Shown one piece after another: positions 36,922 to 46,117 of a DNA stretch of 64,000 bases. This stretch comes from Parabacteroides chongii. GTDB lineage: Bacteria > Bacteroidota > Bacteroidia > Bacteroidales > Tannerellaceae. Location: positions 3,814,501-3,878,500 of the forward strand of contig NZ_CP120849.1 of assembly GCF_029581355.1 (NCBI RefSeq), written 5' to 3'. How positions within the stretch are numbered: the first letter of the stretch is position 1; the number at the start of each line of letters is the position of its first letter. Position numbers and translations under genes: made by a program. The notes under the pieces were generated by a model, which searched no databases, was not told where the DNA came from, and saw only the letters and a program-made list of their open reading frames with translations.

Positions 36922-38649
36922 ATGAAAATATCTTTGTATATACTTACAATCCTGCTTTGTCTGTCTTGTAGTAAACAGAACAAACTAGAGGAGATCTCTA
37001 TCCAACTGGATAAAGAAACTCTGAATCCGGTACGTAATCCCGGAGAGAAGGGAACCCTTCGTGTTATCGGTCATTATTCCAATGGAAAGACATCCGATCT
37101 CTCCTTATCCGATCTCGCTTTATCCGTACGTACAGTCAGTGCCAGCGGAAATGTCGAGGTTGTCGCTTTATCCGGTGATCAGTTAATCCCGAAGGATGGC
37201 GGACTGGCTGAAGTGACTGCCGTCTATCAGAAAGACGGTGCCACTTACCGGGCGAAAAAGAGAGTCGTTGTCGCTCCGTATTACCGTGATTATCACCAAA
37301 CCCTGGTACTGAAACTCTTTATGGGGTATGATGGTGAACTGAACGAACCTGATCCGAACAACGTGATTTTCCAACATGAAGACCCGTCGCGCCTTTGTAC
37401 ATTCGGTCAGGCGCTCGATGTCGTGAAACGAGTGGACAACCTGACATGCGGTATCCCCAAGATCATCTACCTGGTCGGTTGGCAACGGGGTGGTCACGAT
37501 CACCTGTATCCCGACTGGAGCATCGTCAATCCCAAATTGAAGCGGGAAGAAGATGCCACCGCCCTCGAAAGCCTCCGCTGGCTGATCCGCGAAGCCCGTG
37601 CTTACAACACGACCGTCAGCCTGCACATCAACATGGTCGATGCTTTCGAGGAAAGCCCCCTGTGGGATACCTACATCAAAAACGATATTATCGCCCGTGA
37701 TGCCAATGGCAACCTGACATCTATCTGGGAATACGTCAAAGGCCATAAAGCTTATCACCTGAGCTATACGAAAGAATGGGAGAAAGGCTTTGCCAAACCG
37801 CGTATCGACCATCTGATCGACATGATTCCCGAGCTGAAAGACGGCCACACCATCCATATCGACGCTTTCATGGCCTACTGGCAACCGGAGAACCGTCCGT
37901 TAAGTCCCTGGCATGCCAAGCCGGAGAACGGAGGTATCGACATGTATAAGGAAGTGGAAACTCAACGAAAGATCTTCAAGTACTGGCGTGAGAAGGGTTT
38001 CGACGTAACGGGTGAAGGTATCTTTTGGGCTCACCCTGCCGGCGAGGGTTTTGTGGGGCTTCAGCCGATGTCGTGGTGGTTCCCGGACGATAAGAACTTC
38101 CAGATGGAGATCCCCGAACGTCTGTCGGCAAGGGGACGTACCCACCGTGAAGGACAGGGTGATTTCCGTTTTGGTTCCAGTATGCAGGGAGAGGAGATCT
38201 TCCAGAAAGACCTGGATAATCTGCCCGGCTTCCTGTCTCAGTTCTGTACCATGACATTGCCTTGGTATTACCTGAGCCGCCTGGAACGGGTTGCCTTTGT
38301 CGATGAAGCTCTGTATTACAGCGAGGGTGTCGTTGCCCGTGTGGAAGACGGAAGGAACATCATCCGTAAAGGAGATTTCATCTTGCGTGAGAATGACAAC
38401 CTGTTCGTTCCCGCTCTTTGGAACGACAACGAGATCATCGCCTATTCCGGTGACGGATACGAAAGCCGCAGCTGGCTGATGCCGGAAGGCTGGGAGAAGG
38501 TCGACGCCGTAGACGTTTATTTCATATCCATGAATGAACCGACTCTGAAATCATCGGCAATACCTGTGGTTAACGGACTTCTCAAGCTGACCTTAGGGAA
38601 AGGAGAGGCTGTTTCGATCGTTCCGGCAGGGCAGTCACTTACCCGATAA
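36922..38649 (+). CDS. GH101-like glycoside hydrolase with N-terminal Ig-like domain, second copy
   Basis: 575 residues from the ATG at 36922; lipoprotein signal with lipobox CLSC. Residues about 25-115 form a bacterial Ig-like (Big) domain, and the catalytic domain follows from about 125: IIYLVGWQRGGHDHLYPDW, HINMVDAFEESPLW, likely nucleophile Asp314 in IHIDAFMAY and likely acid/base Glu365 in VTGEGIFW. It is a paralogue of the 32299-33813 enzyme, with the same motif order but different local sequence, so the two probably have different linkage or chain preferences. Last enzyme of PUL 2. Confidence 0.72.
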   Translation: MKISLYILTILLCLSCSKQNKLEEISIQLDKETLNPVRNPGEKGTLRVIGHYSNGKTSDLSLSDLALSVRTVSASGNVEVVALSGDQLIPKDGGLAEVTAVYQKDGATYRAKKRVVVAPYYRDYHQTLVLKLFMGYDGELNEPDPNNVIFQHEDPSRLCTFGQALDVVKRVDNLTCGIPKIIYLVGWQRGGHDHLYPDWSIVNPKLKREEDATALESLRWLIREARAYNTTVSLHINMVDAFEESPLWDTYIKNDIIARDANGNLTSIWEYVKGHKAYHLSYTKEWEKGFAKPRIDHLIDMIPELKDGHTIHIDAFMAYWQPENRPLSPWHAKPENGGIDMYKEVETQRKIFKYWREKGFDVTGEGIFWAHPAGEGFVGLQPMSWWFPDDKNFQMEIPERLSARGRTHREGQGDFRFGSSMQGEEIFQKDLDNLPGFLSQFCTMTLPWYYLSRLERVAFVDEALYYSEGVVARVEDGRNIIRKGDFILRENDNLFVPALWNDNEIIAYSGDGYESRSWLMPEGWEKVDAVDVYFISMNEPTLKSSAIPVVNGLLKLTLGKGEAVSIVPAGQSLTR

Positions 38650-38655
38650 ACGAAT

Positions 38656-39632
38656 TCAAGTCCCTTTGAAGAATTCCTCCTCCCTGTAATACTGCAACCT
38701 CTCCTCGGCGGCTTCTTTCAGCTTTTGCATATAGCCGGATAGCTTTTCGCGACGGCTGATGCTGTTGAGGAAGAGTTTGTAGTATTTGACGGCATTCTTG
38801 TTGTCCTTCAGTAGATCGTAAGCATAGGCGATATGATTGAGGGTGACGGACGATTGCGGGCTATAAGACAGGGAGGTCTTCAATGCCACGATCTCTTCTT
38901 TCAACTCACGGCGCATGACGAACCCTTTAGCCAAAAAGCATTGACCCGGTTGACAGGCAGGTTCAGGGAATCCTGTCCGATGTACTTGTCGGTATAACGG
39001 ATCGCTGCATCTACCGAATCCATTTCCAGATACAGGTTCGACAGGCGGAGCACTGCCGCATAGTCCGACGAATCCCTTTCCAGTGCCAGTTCATACAGAT
39101 AGAGGGCGGAATCCGGTTGTTCCGTTTTTCCGTAGCAATCGCCCAACAGGCGCAGGGCATACTGGGTGGTGTCTGCGGAAAGCATCGTTTCGGCAAGGGC
39201 TTTCGCTTCTGTGTATTGTTCGTTGCGGAAATAGAGCTGTCCCATTTTTGTCCGGATATAAGTGTTTTCGGGAGATAGCTTCAACGCCTTTCCGTATTCT
39301 TCCAACGCTTTGTTGTCGCTGTTCTGCATCAGGTAACAGTTGGCCCGTTCGATGTAGAGATGTATGTTCAGCGAATCCGCTTCGATCATTTCGTCCAGCA
39401 GGCGGATTGCTTCACCGTATCGGTTCAGTTCTTTGTAGGCTGCCAGCTTCTTCCGTTGCAGGTCGGGAGAGAGTGAATCCTGTCGGCCGATAAGGTCGAT
39501 TGCCTGTTGGTAGTTGTAATTGCTTATCGCTTCCTCGATGGCATGCAGAGGGTCATCCTGCGCTTGTATCAGGGAACCGTATGTGCACAGCCAGCAAAAG
39601 ATAACGAATAAATAAAGGTTTCTTTGTTTCAT
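38656..39632 (-). pseudogene. Tetratricopeptide-repeat protein broken by a frameshift
   Basis: Two overlapping reading frames (39632-38901 and 38934-38656) join into one TPR protein. The first has a signal peptide and five to six TPR units (for example AIRLLDEMIEADSLNIHLYI, KALEEYGKALKLSPENTYI). The frame is lost at a run of five A on the plus strand (38933-38937); one more base there would give NAFLAKGFVMRRELKEE and continue to SYSPQSSVTLNHIAYAYDLL and the normal end. The joined product (about 325 residues) is shorter than related TPR lipoproteins, so an internal deletion is also possible. It could be a sequencing error, a dead gene or a slippage switch. Confidence 0.7.
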
Positions 39633-39687
39633 ATTTTGTTAGATTTTCATGTTTCAATTATTGTCAAATTTGAATGTAGTGTCGTTG

Positions 39688-39715
39688 GTAGGGGCGGTTC
39701 GCGAACCGCCCCTAC
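39688..39715. repeat. Perfect 28-base palindrome, Bacteroidetes dispersed type
   Basis: A GTAGGGGCGGTTCG / CGAACCGCCCCTAC palindrome between the TPR remnant and the barrel gene. Partial copies of the GTAGGGGCGGGG half occur at 39750 and 56283. A run of TGTCACCTG / TTGTCAACTG units follows (about 39797-39825). Confidence 0.75.
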
Positions 39716-39825
39716 AGGCGCCGTCATAATGGAACAGGCAGGTTCGACCGTAGGGGCGGGGTTCAATATTTTCTAATTTCAAACGCGAAGCCAAACTGTC
39801 ACCTGTCACTTGTCAACTGTCACCT

Positions 39826-39846
39826 GAAAAAGGTGAAACCTTTTTC
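39826..39846 (-). terminator. Terminator of the outer-membrane barrel gene
   Basis: A 9-bp stem GAAAAAGGT / ACCTTTTTC with a 3-base loop, starting at the stop codon of the minus-strand gene; the stem itself supplies the T-run. Confidence 0.6.
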
Positions 39847-41990
39847 TACGTTCCGAACCGTGACGTATCCACCGCCTTTACCTTCTTTTCCTTGTAGCCG
39901 CCGAAGCTGTAACGGATCGTCAGCAAGACCGAACGGTTGTCCTGGAACAGTTCCATGCGGCTCTTCTGACCCTGCTGGTCGATGTGGGTGAGCGGCTTTT
40001 GACTGTTCAGCAGGTCATTGCCTTTGAGGGTCAGGCGGAGCTTCTGTTTGGGAAGCGTCCATACCAGGGCGGCATCCAGGCTGTAGAGCGGGTCGATATC
40101 GTAAAGGCCCTGTATCACCTTCGTACAGTAATCGCCGGTGAGGTCGAGGGAGAGGTTTTTGTCGCGGGTCAGGAAGATCGTGTTGGTCAGTATGGCCCGC
40201 CCGAAGAGCTTCTTCCGGTCGAAACGGACATCGACCAGCGTCCCTTTGTCGTGGATACCGAAGCCCATCAACGTCAGCCGCGAACTAAGCACCTCGCCGG
40301 CACGGAAAGGAACGACCGCCATCAGTCCGAACATATTGTGCGTATCCAGATTGATCGTATGGAAGACCGATTGCAGGCGGTCGGGCGACTGGTACGACAT
40401 CTGTTGTATCTTATCCGGCTGGAAATTGGCGAAGGCCCCAAGCACATACTTGTTTTTGAGGATATAGGTCAGTTGCATCGAATAGTTCAGCTCCGGTTTC
40501 AGTTCCGGATTGCCTTTGATCACGCTGTAAACATTCATATAATAAGTATTCGGCGTAGTCGCCCAATAAGAAGGATACTTCCGGTTGCTCGATAAGGAGA
40601 ACTGCAACATGTTGGAAGGATCGATCCGGTAAACGAGCGACAGGGCAGGGAAGAGATCCGCCCTGTCCCATAATGTACTTTTCTTTCCGGCCGAGTCGAT
40701 CGAAGCCTTGTAATACCGGACGGTCAGCGAAGCATCCAGTGTCAGCTTCTTCCCGAACGAACGCGAGAAACCGCCGAAAGCGCCGACCGAATGTTCCCTC
40801 TGCGTCAGGTCGAATGTCCCTTCGCGTTCTTCCGTGTTGTCGAGCAGCGCTTCCGCCTTGTTGTCCGTCCCCGACAACGAAGCCTCCAGCCCGTAGGATA
40901 GTTTCCATTTGTTCGCGGTAACGACGAAATGGTTCAGGTAGATATTGGCCCGTTGCGTCTGCTGGCGGCTTTCGTTGCGCCTGTCCTGGTCGGTGTCGTC
41001 TTCAAAATTGTTGACCAGCTCCTGCAACGATTTATCTTTGTAGAAGGTATAGTCGATACCTGCGTTCAGGTTCTTATGGCCGTTGTAATCGATCCGTGCA
41101 CTGTGCAGGGAAGTCGGCCCGGTCGTCCGGCTGGCGGTGTTTACCGTTTCGATGCCTGTGAACTCCGTCCGTCCTCCCCGGTGGGAAGCGGGGCCATCCT
41201 GTACATACCGTCCCGTGTAGGAGACCGAGAGTTTGTCCTTGTTGTCGAAGTCATATTCGAAAGCACCCCGCAGGTTGTGGGCGATGCTTTTGTTCTCCGA
41301 CCAGTTCTTTTGCAGGATATCGTACCTCTGTCCGTCGACGGTCGGTTCCGCATGCATATCTTCCGTCGAGCGGCTGTGTCGGTAACCCGCCGAGTAGGAG
41401 AAGTCCGTCGTATATTTCTTTCCCGTGTACGACAGGTTCATCCGTCCCGAAGGAGAGAAATAATACCCCTGTTCCCCCGTCAGCGACACTTCCCCTTTCA
41501 GGATATCCTTCAGGCTCTTGTCGTTCTCGATGACCAGGTTGATGGAGGCACCCTGTACACCGTATTGCGGCGGAGTACTGTACATCACCTCCACCTTTTT
41601 CACCTTATCGGAAGAGGTCGACTTCAGCATATCGGCCAACTGTTCCGGCGTCATGCTGCTTTTGCGGCCGTTGATGATGATCGTCGTGCCCGATGTGCCG
41701 AGCAGCGAGATATTGTCGCCTTTCTTTTCCACGCCCGGCAGTTCGCCCAGAACATCGAACGCATTGTCCACCGGTTTGCTTTTCATCAGGTTGGGAATGT
41801 CGTACTGGAGTTTTCCCTCGGTCATCTTCACCAACGGGCGTTCGGCTTTGACGAATACCTCCGGCAGTTCCAGCGTGATGCTGTCGTTCACCAGGATCGT
41901 ACCCTTACCGTCAGTCTGCTTTTGTGCCGATAACCGGGTGGGCAGCGGGAGCAAGTTGGCTATCAATAACAGGTAATAGATTCTTTTCAT
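39846..41990 (-). CDS. Outer-membrane beta-barrel family protein (TonB-receptor-like)
   Basis: 714 residues from the ATG at 41990, which gives a clean signal peptide (...TRLSAQ); a longer frame upstream lacks one. After a short linker comes a plug-like domain (about 30-150: FDVLGELPGVEKKGDNISL, IIINGRKSSMTPEQLADML, VMYSTPPQYGVQGASINLVI) and then a long barrel ending in ILLTIRYSFGGYKEKK... The family (outer-membrane beta-barrel, PF14905 type) is linked to TonB-dependent receptors but lacks a clear SusC regulatory domain. It is divergent from a two-component system, a common pairing in Bacteroidetes, so the kinase may control it. Confidence 0.85.
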   Translation of the reverse strand: MKRIYYLLLIANLLPLPTRLSAQKQTDGKGTILVNDSITLELPEVFVKAERPLVKMTEGKLQYDIPNLMKSKPVDNAFDVLGELPGVEKKGDNISLLGTSGTTIIINGRKSSMTPEQLADMLKSTSSDKVKKVEVMYSTPPQYGVQGASINLVIENDKSLKDILKGEVSLTGEQGYYFSPSGRMNLSYTGKKYTTDFSYSAGYRHSRSTEDMHAEPTVDGQRYDILQKNWSENKSIAHNLRGAFEYDFDNKDKLSVSYTGRYVQDGPASHRGGRTEFTGIETVNTASRTTGPTSLHSARIDYNGHKNLNAGIDYTFYKDKSLQELVNNFEDDTDQDRRNESRQQTQRANIYLNHFVVTANKWKLSYGLEASLSGTDNKAEALLDNTEEREGTFDLTQREHSVGAFGGFSRSFGKKLTLDASLTVRYYKASIDSAGKKSTLWDRADLFPALSLVYRIDPSNMLQFSLSSNRKYPSYWATTPNTYYMNVYSVIKGNPELKPELNYSMQLTYILKNKYVLGAFANFQPDKIQQMSYQSPDRLQSVFHTINLDTHNMFGLMAVVPFRAGEVLSSRLTLMGFGIHDKGTLVDVRFDRKKLFGRAILTNTIFLTRDKNLSLDLTGDYCTKVIQGLYDIDPLYSLDAALVWTLPKQKLRLTLKGNDLLNSQKPLTHIDQQGQKSRMELFQDNRSVLLTIRYSFGGYKEKKVKAVDTSRFGT

Positions 41991-42152
41991 GTTCTTGTGC
42001 TTTTCGTGATTTTTATACGAAAGGTAGAAAGGGCGCTGAACAGTTCCAAAAAACGCCTGCATTTGGTAAGACTAAATAACATTCGTCCGAAACTGTGTTA
42101 TTTTGGTTTAAAGCGGCAGGCGGCAAGCCGGAGAATCCTTATATTTGTTTGC

Positions 42153-43625
42153 ATGAAATCATCCATGAAATATATCATTGCACTGGTGATCGTGTCGTTA
42201 TCCGGGATATTCGCCTACCAGTTGTTTTGGATCGACCGGCTGTACCATTCCCACCAGCAGCAGAACAGGGACTATATCATCGAAGCGATCCGCAATGCCG
42301 ACCATATCGAATTGTTCAGCCGCGCCGACACCATCAGCCGGTTGTCGAACAAGCGTCGGGAGACTTTCTCGCAGGCCGACGACCGGGGAGGTATCGCCCT
42401 GGCTACCCGTTTCCGGAATAAGGATTCGATACCGGCGACCGTCCGGATCGTCGAGAAAAAAGCCGGACTCCCTTATGTGCCCGAAGTGGATGAAGAATTG
42501 AAGAAAGTACTCGAAAGTGCCAAGGTCAGGGTAGGCGACGATTTCAGTTCGCTGGGCCAGCTGGGGTTGCAGATGCAACGCAGCCTCCACGAGGTGATCG
42601 ATACGATCTTTCCCGTCGACCTGGCGAAGTTCGACAGCTTGCTGACGGCCGGTCTCCGGGAGAAAAACCTGCACCTCCGCCATTTAACGGAGATACGGTC
42701 GCTTGCCGACAGTACGGTGGTCGCCTCTTCCGTCCCCACAGGGGAAGACCCGGCGCGTTACGACCGTTATACCTGGGAATATACCACCTATCATCCGAAA
42801 GCCTATTACGTCTATGTGGAACCGACCCGGCTGGCTTCGCTGGCGGGAATGACGGGTATCCTGGTCTCTTCGTTCCTGATCCTGTTGATCCTGGTATTGT
42901 CGTTCGCCTACATGATCTGGTTCCTGATCCATCAGAAGACGGTGGAGCAACTGAAAGACGACTTCACCCATAACGTGACGCACGAGTTGAAGACACCCAT
43001 CGCCATATCCTATGCCGCCATCGAGTCGATCATCCATTATAACCTCCTGGGAAATAAGGAGAAGGCCGATAAATACCTCCACCTCTGCCACGAGGAACTG
43101 GAACGGCTGGGCGGAATGGTCGAACAGATCCTGACCCTTAGCCTGGAGAAACGGAAAGAGATTCGCCTGGTGATGGAGGATATTTCGTTGAATACCCTGA
43201 TCGGCAAGATACTGGAACAGCAGAAGATCAAGTCGTCACGCCCTTACCGCATCCGTGTGGAGTCTGTTCCGGAGGAAATAACCCTGAGAGCCGACCGTGT
43301 ACATTTGTACAGTATCATCAGCAACCTGGTGGATAATGCCATCAAATATGCAGACAAGGAACCGGAGATAACGATACAGGCGGAGGCTGCCGGAGGAAAG
43401 GTGCAGCTGCGTGTGCAGGACAACGGCCCCGGTATTCCCGAAGAGTATCGCCGGCATCTTTTCGATAAGTTCTACCGGTTGCCTTCTAGCCGTCATTCGC
43501 AGGTGAAAGGCTACGGTATCGGACTCTTTTATGTGAAGACAATGGTGGAGAAGCATGGCGGGACGGTCAGCGTAGAGAGTGTGTCCGGCCAGGGTTCCTG
43601 TTTTATAATCACATTACCGCAATAA
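42153..43625 (+). CDS. Sensor histidine kinase
   Basis: 490 residues from the ATG at 42153 (12 bases before a second possible ATG). Two membrane helices (about 5-23 and 232-253) enclose a periplasmic sensor domain with no recognisable fold. The dimerisation/H-box has the phospho-acceptor His277 in NVTHELKTPIAISYA; the ATPase domain carries N-box SNLVDNAIKYA, G1 DNGPGIPEEY, F-box FDKFYRLP and G2 GYGIGLFYVKTMVEKHGG. The response regulator gene starts 10 bases downstream. The signal is unknown. Confidence 0.93.
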   Translation: MKSSMKYIIALVIVSLSGIFAYQLFWIDRLYHSHQQQNRDYIIEAIRNADHIELFSRADTISRLSNKRRETFSQADDRGGIALATRFRNKDSIPATVRIVEKKAGLPYVPEVDEELKKVLESAKVRVGDDFSSLGQLGLQMQRSLHEVIDTIFPVDLAKFDSLLTAGLREKNLHLRHLTEIRSLADSTVVASSVPTGEDPARYDRYTWEYTTYHPKAYYVYVEPTRLASLAGMTGILVSSFLILLILVLSFAYMIWFLIHQKTVEQLKDDFTHNVTHELKTPIAISYAAIESIIHYNLLGNKEKADKYLHLCHEELERLGGMVEQILTLSLEKRKEIRLVMEDISLNTLIGKILEQQKIKSSRPYRIRVESVPEEITLRADRVHLYSIISNLVDNAIKYADKEPEITIQAEAAGGKVQLRVQDNGPGIPEEYRRHLFDKFYRLPSSRHSQVKGYGIGLFYVKTMVEKHGGTVSVESVSGQGSCFIITLPQ

Positions 43626-43635
43626 CCCCAAGCAT

Positions 43636-44307
43636 ATGGATATTTTATTAGTAGAAGACGAAGTTTCCCTGGCCATGATCGTCAAAGACGCCTTGGAAGA
43701 GGAAGGCTACGAAGTAACGGTAGCCCGCGACGGACTGGATGGGATAGAGCATTATTTCAAAGAGCATCCGGCACTGATTATTGCCGACGTGATGATGCCG
43801 GAGGTGGATGGTTTCGAGATGGTGCGCCGTATCCGCCGGATGGATAAGGAGGTACCTGTCCTGTTCCTCAGTGCCCGTTCGTCCGTTGACGATATCGTGC
43901 AAGGGTTCGAATTGGGGGCGAACGACTACCTGCGGAAACCTTTCAGTCTGCGCGAACTGATTGTCCGGGTGAAGGCTTTGATCGTCAAAAGCAAGGTCGA
44001 GCCTGTCGCCGTCGCGTATCACGAAATCGGGTTGTACACGTTTTATCCGTCTACACAGACGTTGGAGGCAGGCGGTGAGTCGGTCGAGCTTTCCTTTAAA
44101 GAGTCGGAGTTGCTCCGGTTGCTTTGCGAGAGCGGGAATCTTCCGGTCGACACCAAGGATATCCTATTGGAACTCTGGGGGAACGACAGCTTCTACAATG
44201 CCCGCAGCCTGCATGTGTTCGTCACGAAGCTCCGGCATAAACTGGAAAAAGACCCCCGGATCAAGATACTGAATGTCCGGGGGATCGGGTATAAGCTGAT
44301 CAGATGA
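43636..44307 (+). CDS. OmpR/PhoB-family response regulator
   Basis: 223 residues. Receiver domain (1-about 120) with Asp51 in LIIADVMMPEVDG, Thr/Ser switch in FLSARSS and Lys in DYLRKPFS; C-terminal winged helix (about 130-222) with SFKESELLRLLCESGN and SLHVFVTKLRHKLEKDPRIKILNVRGIGYKL. It is cognate to the kinase directly upstream and a likely regulator of the divergent barrel protein. Confidence 0.94.
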   Translation: MDILLVEDEVSLAMIVKDALEEEGYEVTVARDGLDGIEHYFKEHPALIIADVMMPEVDGFEMVRRIRRMDKEVPVLFLSARSSVDDIVQGFELGANDYLRKPFSLRELIVRVKALIVKSKVEPVAVAYHEIGLYTFYPSTQTLEAGGESVELSFKESELLRLLCESGNLPVDTKDILLELWGNDSFYNARSLHVFVTKLRHKLEKDPRIKILNVRGIGYKLIR

Positions 44308-44329
44308 CAGGGTGTACTACGCCGGATGT

Positions 44330-44632
44330 TTATGAGAGATACATCTTGTACAGGTAGCCGATAATAGCGGTGGCAATCATCGCATGACCCATTAGTCTGT
44401 CGGTGAAGTCGGCGGCATCTATGCATTCGTCCGGGGGGATTTCGGCAACATCGACAGGATGGCTCCCACTGCCGCCATCGCTACTTCCGTCTCCTTCAGG
44501 ATCAGGGCTGTCAGGGTGATGACGGTCAGGAACGGGGTGATCCGGATGGCAGTGCCTCCCATTGTTCTTTCCGGGAAAGATGATCTTGACGACGGAAAGG
44601 AGGAAATCGAAGATTACTTTGAGTGTTGACAT
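44330..44632 (-). CDS. Small membrane protein with a nested overlapping frame, possible lysis-type gene
   Basis: Frame A starts at 44632, overlapping the end of the glucosaminidase gene by 19 bases, and encodes 100 residues: a hydrophobic N-terminus (IFDFLLSVVKIIF), an Asp/Pro/His/Gly-rich middle and a hydrophobic end (MIATAIIGYLYKMYLS). Nested in another frame at 44562-44419 is a 47-residue ORF with a strong hydrophobic stretch (FLTVITLTALILKETEVAMA) and more natural codon use than the middle of frame A. Either both are made, or a frameshift has split one gene. Position after a cell-wall hydrolase suggests a holin-like role; I do not recognise the family. Confidence 0.4.
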   Translation of the reverse strand: MSTLKVIFDFLLSVVKIIFPGKNNGRHCHPDHPVPDRHHPDSPDPEGDGSSDGGSGSHPVDVAEIPPDECIDAADFTDRLMGHAMIATAIIGYLYKMYLS

Positions 44633-45177
44633 ACGCTTGGTGTATTTATTGGTTGATGAATAAGTTGTTTGCAAGCCTGCCGGCCGACTGTCGTTGGAGC
44701 GAACAGGTTGTTGTACCATTTGGCTTCGTTTATTTCGACCAGACGTTGAAGGCTGGCGGCGATGGTGCACAGCATTTTACGGTAGGCAGCCCGGTTGTCA
44801 CCGTTCACCTCGCTGATGTAGCGGCTGTAGGCTATCTCGGAGGCGTAGGCGTTGGGCTTCCGGCTGACGTTGGCTGCTGCCGGATAGGCGGTACGGATCA
44901 GACGGGCGAAGTCGAAGATGCTTTCGCGTGTCGAACGGTATTTGCGGAAACAGAGTCCGCCTTCGCTGAGTTCCACCTTGCCGCCGTGCCAGTATTCGTT
45001 TTTAGGGCCGTAGCCGGTGATACCGAACAGGTTGTTATGTTCTCTGGCGAGTACGCTTTCGCCCCAGCCCGATTCGATGGCCGCCTGTGCCAGGATAACG
45101 ATGGGGTTGATCTGGTATTTCCCGCCTGCCTCCGAAGCATCGGACAGATAGATACGGATAAATTCTTGTTTTGTCAT
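44614..45177 (-). CDS. Peptidoglycan hydrolase, glucosaminidase (GH73/FlgJ-type)
   Basis: 187 residues, no signal peptide. The glucosaminidase fold is recognisable from INPIVILAQAAIESGWGES (the family's catalytic Glu in AAIESGWG), NNLFGITGYG and KYRSTRESIFDFARLI. It should cleave the glycan backbone of peptidoglycan. Lack of a signal and the small membrane-protein gene overlapping its end resemble a phage lysis cassette. In Bacteroidales such hydrolases often accompany HU-like and DUF4248 genes, as here. Confidence 0.82.
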   Translation of the reverse strand: MTKQEFIRIYLSDASEAGGKYQINPIVILAQAAIESGWGESVLAREHNNLFGITGYGPKNEYWHGGKVELSEGGLCFRKYRSTRESIFDFARLIRTAYPAAANVSRKPNAYASEIAYSRYISEVNGDNRAAYRKMLCTIAASLQRLVEINEAKWYNNLFAPTTVGRQACKQLIHQPINTPSVCQHSK

Positions 45178-45275
45178 GATCGGATGAATTTGTTGTTAAA
45201 TAACCTCTTTTTTTCTTGTCTATTCGCTTGTAATTGAGTATCTTTATACATCTTGAACAAGTAAAACGAAGAGTT

Positions 45276-45503
45276 ATGTCTGACGAAAAACAAAAGATCG
45301 AACGTGTGTGGGGATATCAGGAACTGGCCCTGTTGTATTTCCCCGACAGTAAGCCCGAATGTGCTTCCGTGCAGCTCCGGCGCTGGATCAAACTGAGTGA
45401 CGAGTTGACTTCCCGGCTGACGGCTTGTGGCTGGAAACCGGGAAGGAAGGTGTTGACCCCCAAACAGGCGACATGTATTTTCGATCATTTGGGGGAACCC
45501 TGA
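45276..45503 (+). CDS. DUF4248 family protein
   Basis: 75 residues from the ATG at 45276 (an upstream in-frame ATG lacks family sequence). It contains WGYQELALLYFPDSKPECA and QLRRWIKLSDELTSRL, the pattern of DUF4248, a small Bacteroidales family of unknown function resembling a helix-turn-helix. It is transcribed opposite to its neighbours; in related genomes it typically lies beside an HU-like gene and a peptidoglycan hydrolase, as it does here. Confidence 0.8.
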   Translation: MSDEKQKIERVWGYQELALLYFPDSKPECASVQLRRWIKLSDELTSRLTACGWKPGRKVLTPKQATCIFDHLGEP

Positions 45504-45533
45504 CTGCTCCTGGCTACTCGATCGTTGGTCTGA

Positions 45534-45983
45534 CTACTCGATCACCGGCCTGTCGTCTTCATCATCCTTCGGCGGCGTTGTCGTGCTGCCGGAGGTGGCG
45601 TAACGCTCCGTCTTGAAGTTTTGTGCCAGCTGCACAAGCACTTTTCCCGGGCGGAACAGGATACGACGGCTTTTAATCAGGTTGGCACTGAAGTCCTTTT
45701 CAGTAGCCGCCCCTTTACTACCCAATACCACCTGGATATATCCCAGGTCGCCCAATTGAACGGTTTGCCCGTCCGGGAGTTTCTGTTTCAGGACGTGAAG
45801 CACGCCGTCCAATACCAGTTTCACGTCACCCGGTGTGGCTGCCGAGCGGTCGGCTATGATATCACACATCTGGGCGGTGTCGCACATCCCGGTCGAACTG
45901 CTTACTGCATATACCAACTTAGCGTCCGGCGCTGCATCCTTACTCATGTCCTTTCTCTGAACTAAACGATATTTTACTGCCAT
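45534..45983 (-). CDS. HU-family DNA-binding protein (HU-HIG type)
   Basis: 149 residues. It has the Bacteroidales HU-HIG layout: MAVKYRLVQRKDM start, helical dimer part with MCDIIADRSAATPGDVKLVLDGVLHVL, a beta-arm region QLGDLGYIQVVLGSKGA, and an acidic/proline C-terminal tail (PPKDDEDDRPVIE). It binds and bends DNA, perhaps at a replication or recombination site of this block. It lies tail to tail with the DUF4248 gene. Confidence 0.85.
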   Translation of the reverse strand: MAVKYRLVQRKDMSKDAAPDAKLVYAVSSSTGMCDTAQMCDIIADRSAATPGDVKLVLDGVLHVLKQKLPDGQTVQLGDLGYIQVVLGSKGAATEKDFSANLIKSRRILFRPGKVLVQLAQNFKTERYATSGSTTTPPKDDEDDRPVIE

Positions 45984-46117
45984 GATTAGAAAGTTTTTAA
46001 TGGTGTATAACTTTGTTGTCTGTTGTAATATTACAATACAAAGCTACGACATGCGGCAGGCGGGCAGTTCGCGATTGTTCGTGTGGGTTGGGGGAGGTTC
46101 GGGGTTGTTTGGATTCT

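Noticed and set aside
40929..41933. A long open frame (334 codons) opposite the outer-membrane barrel gene
   Set aside because: It mirrors the real gene on the other strand, has no start context and its translation shows no domain; typical shadow in GC-rich DNA.
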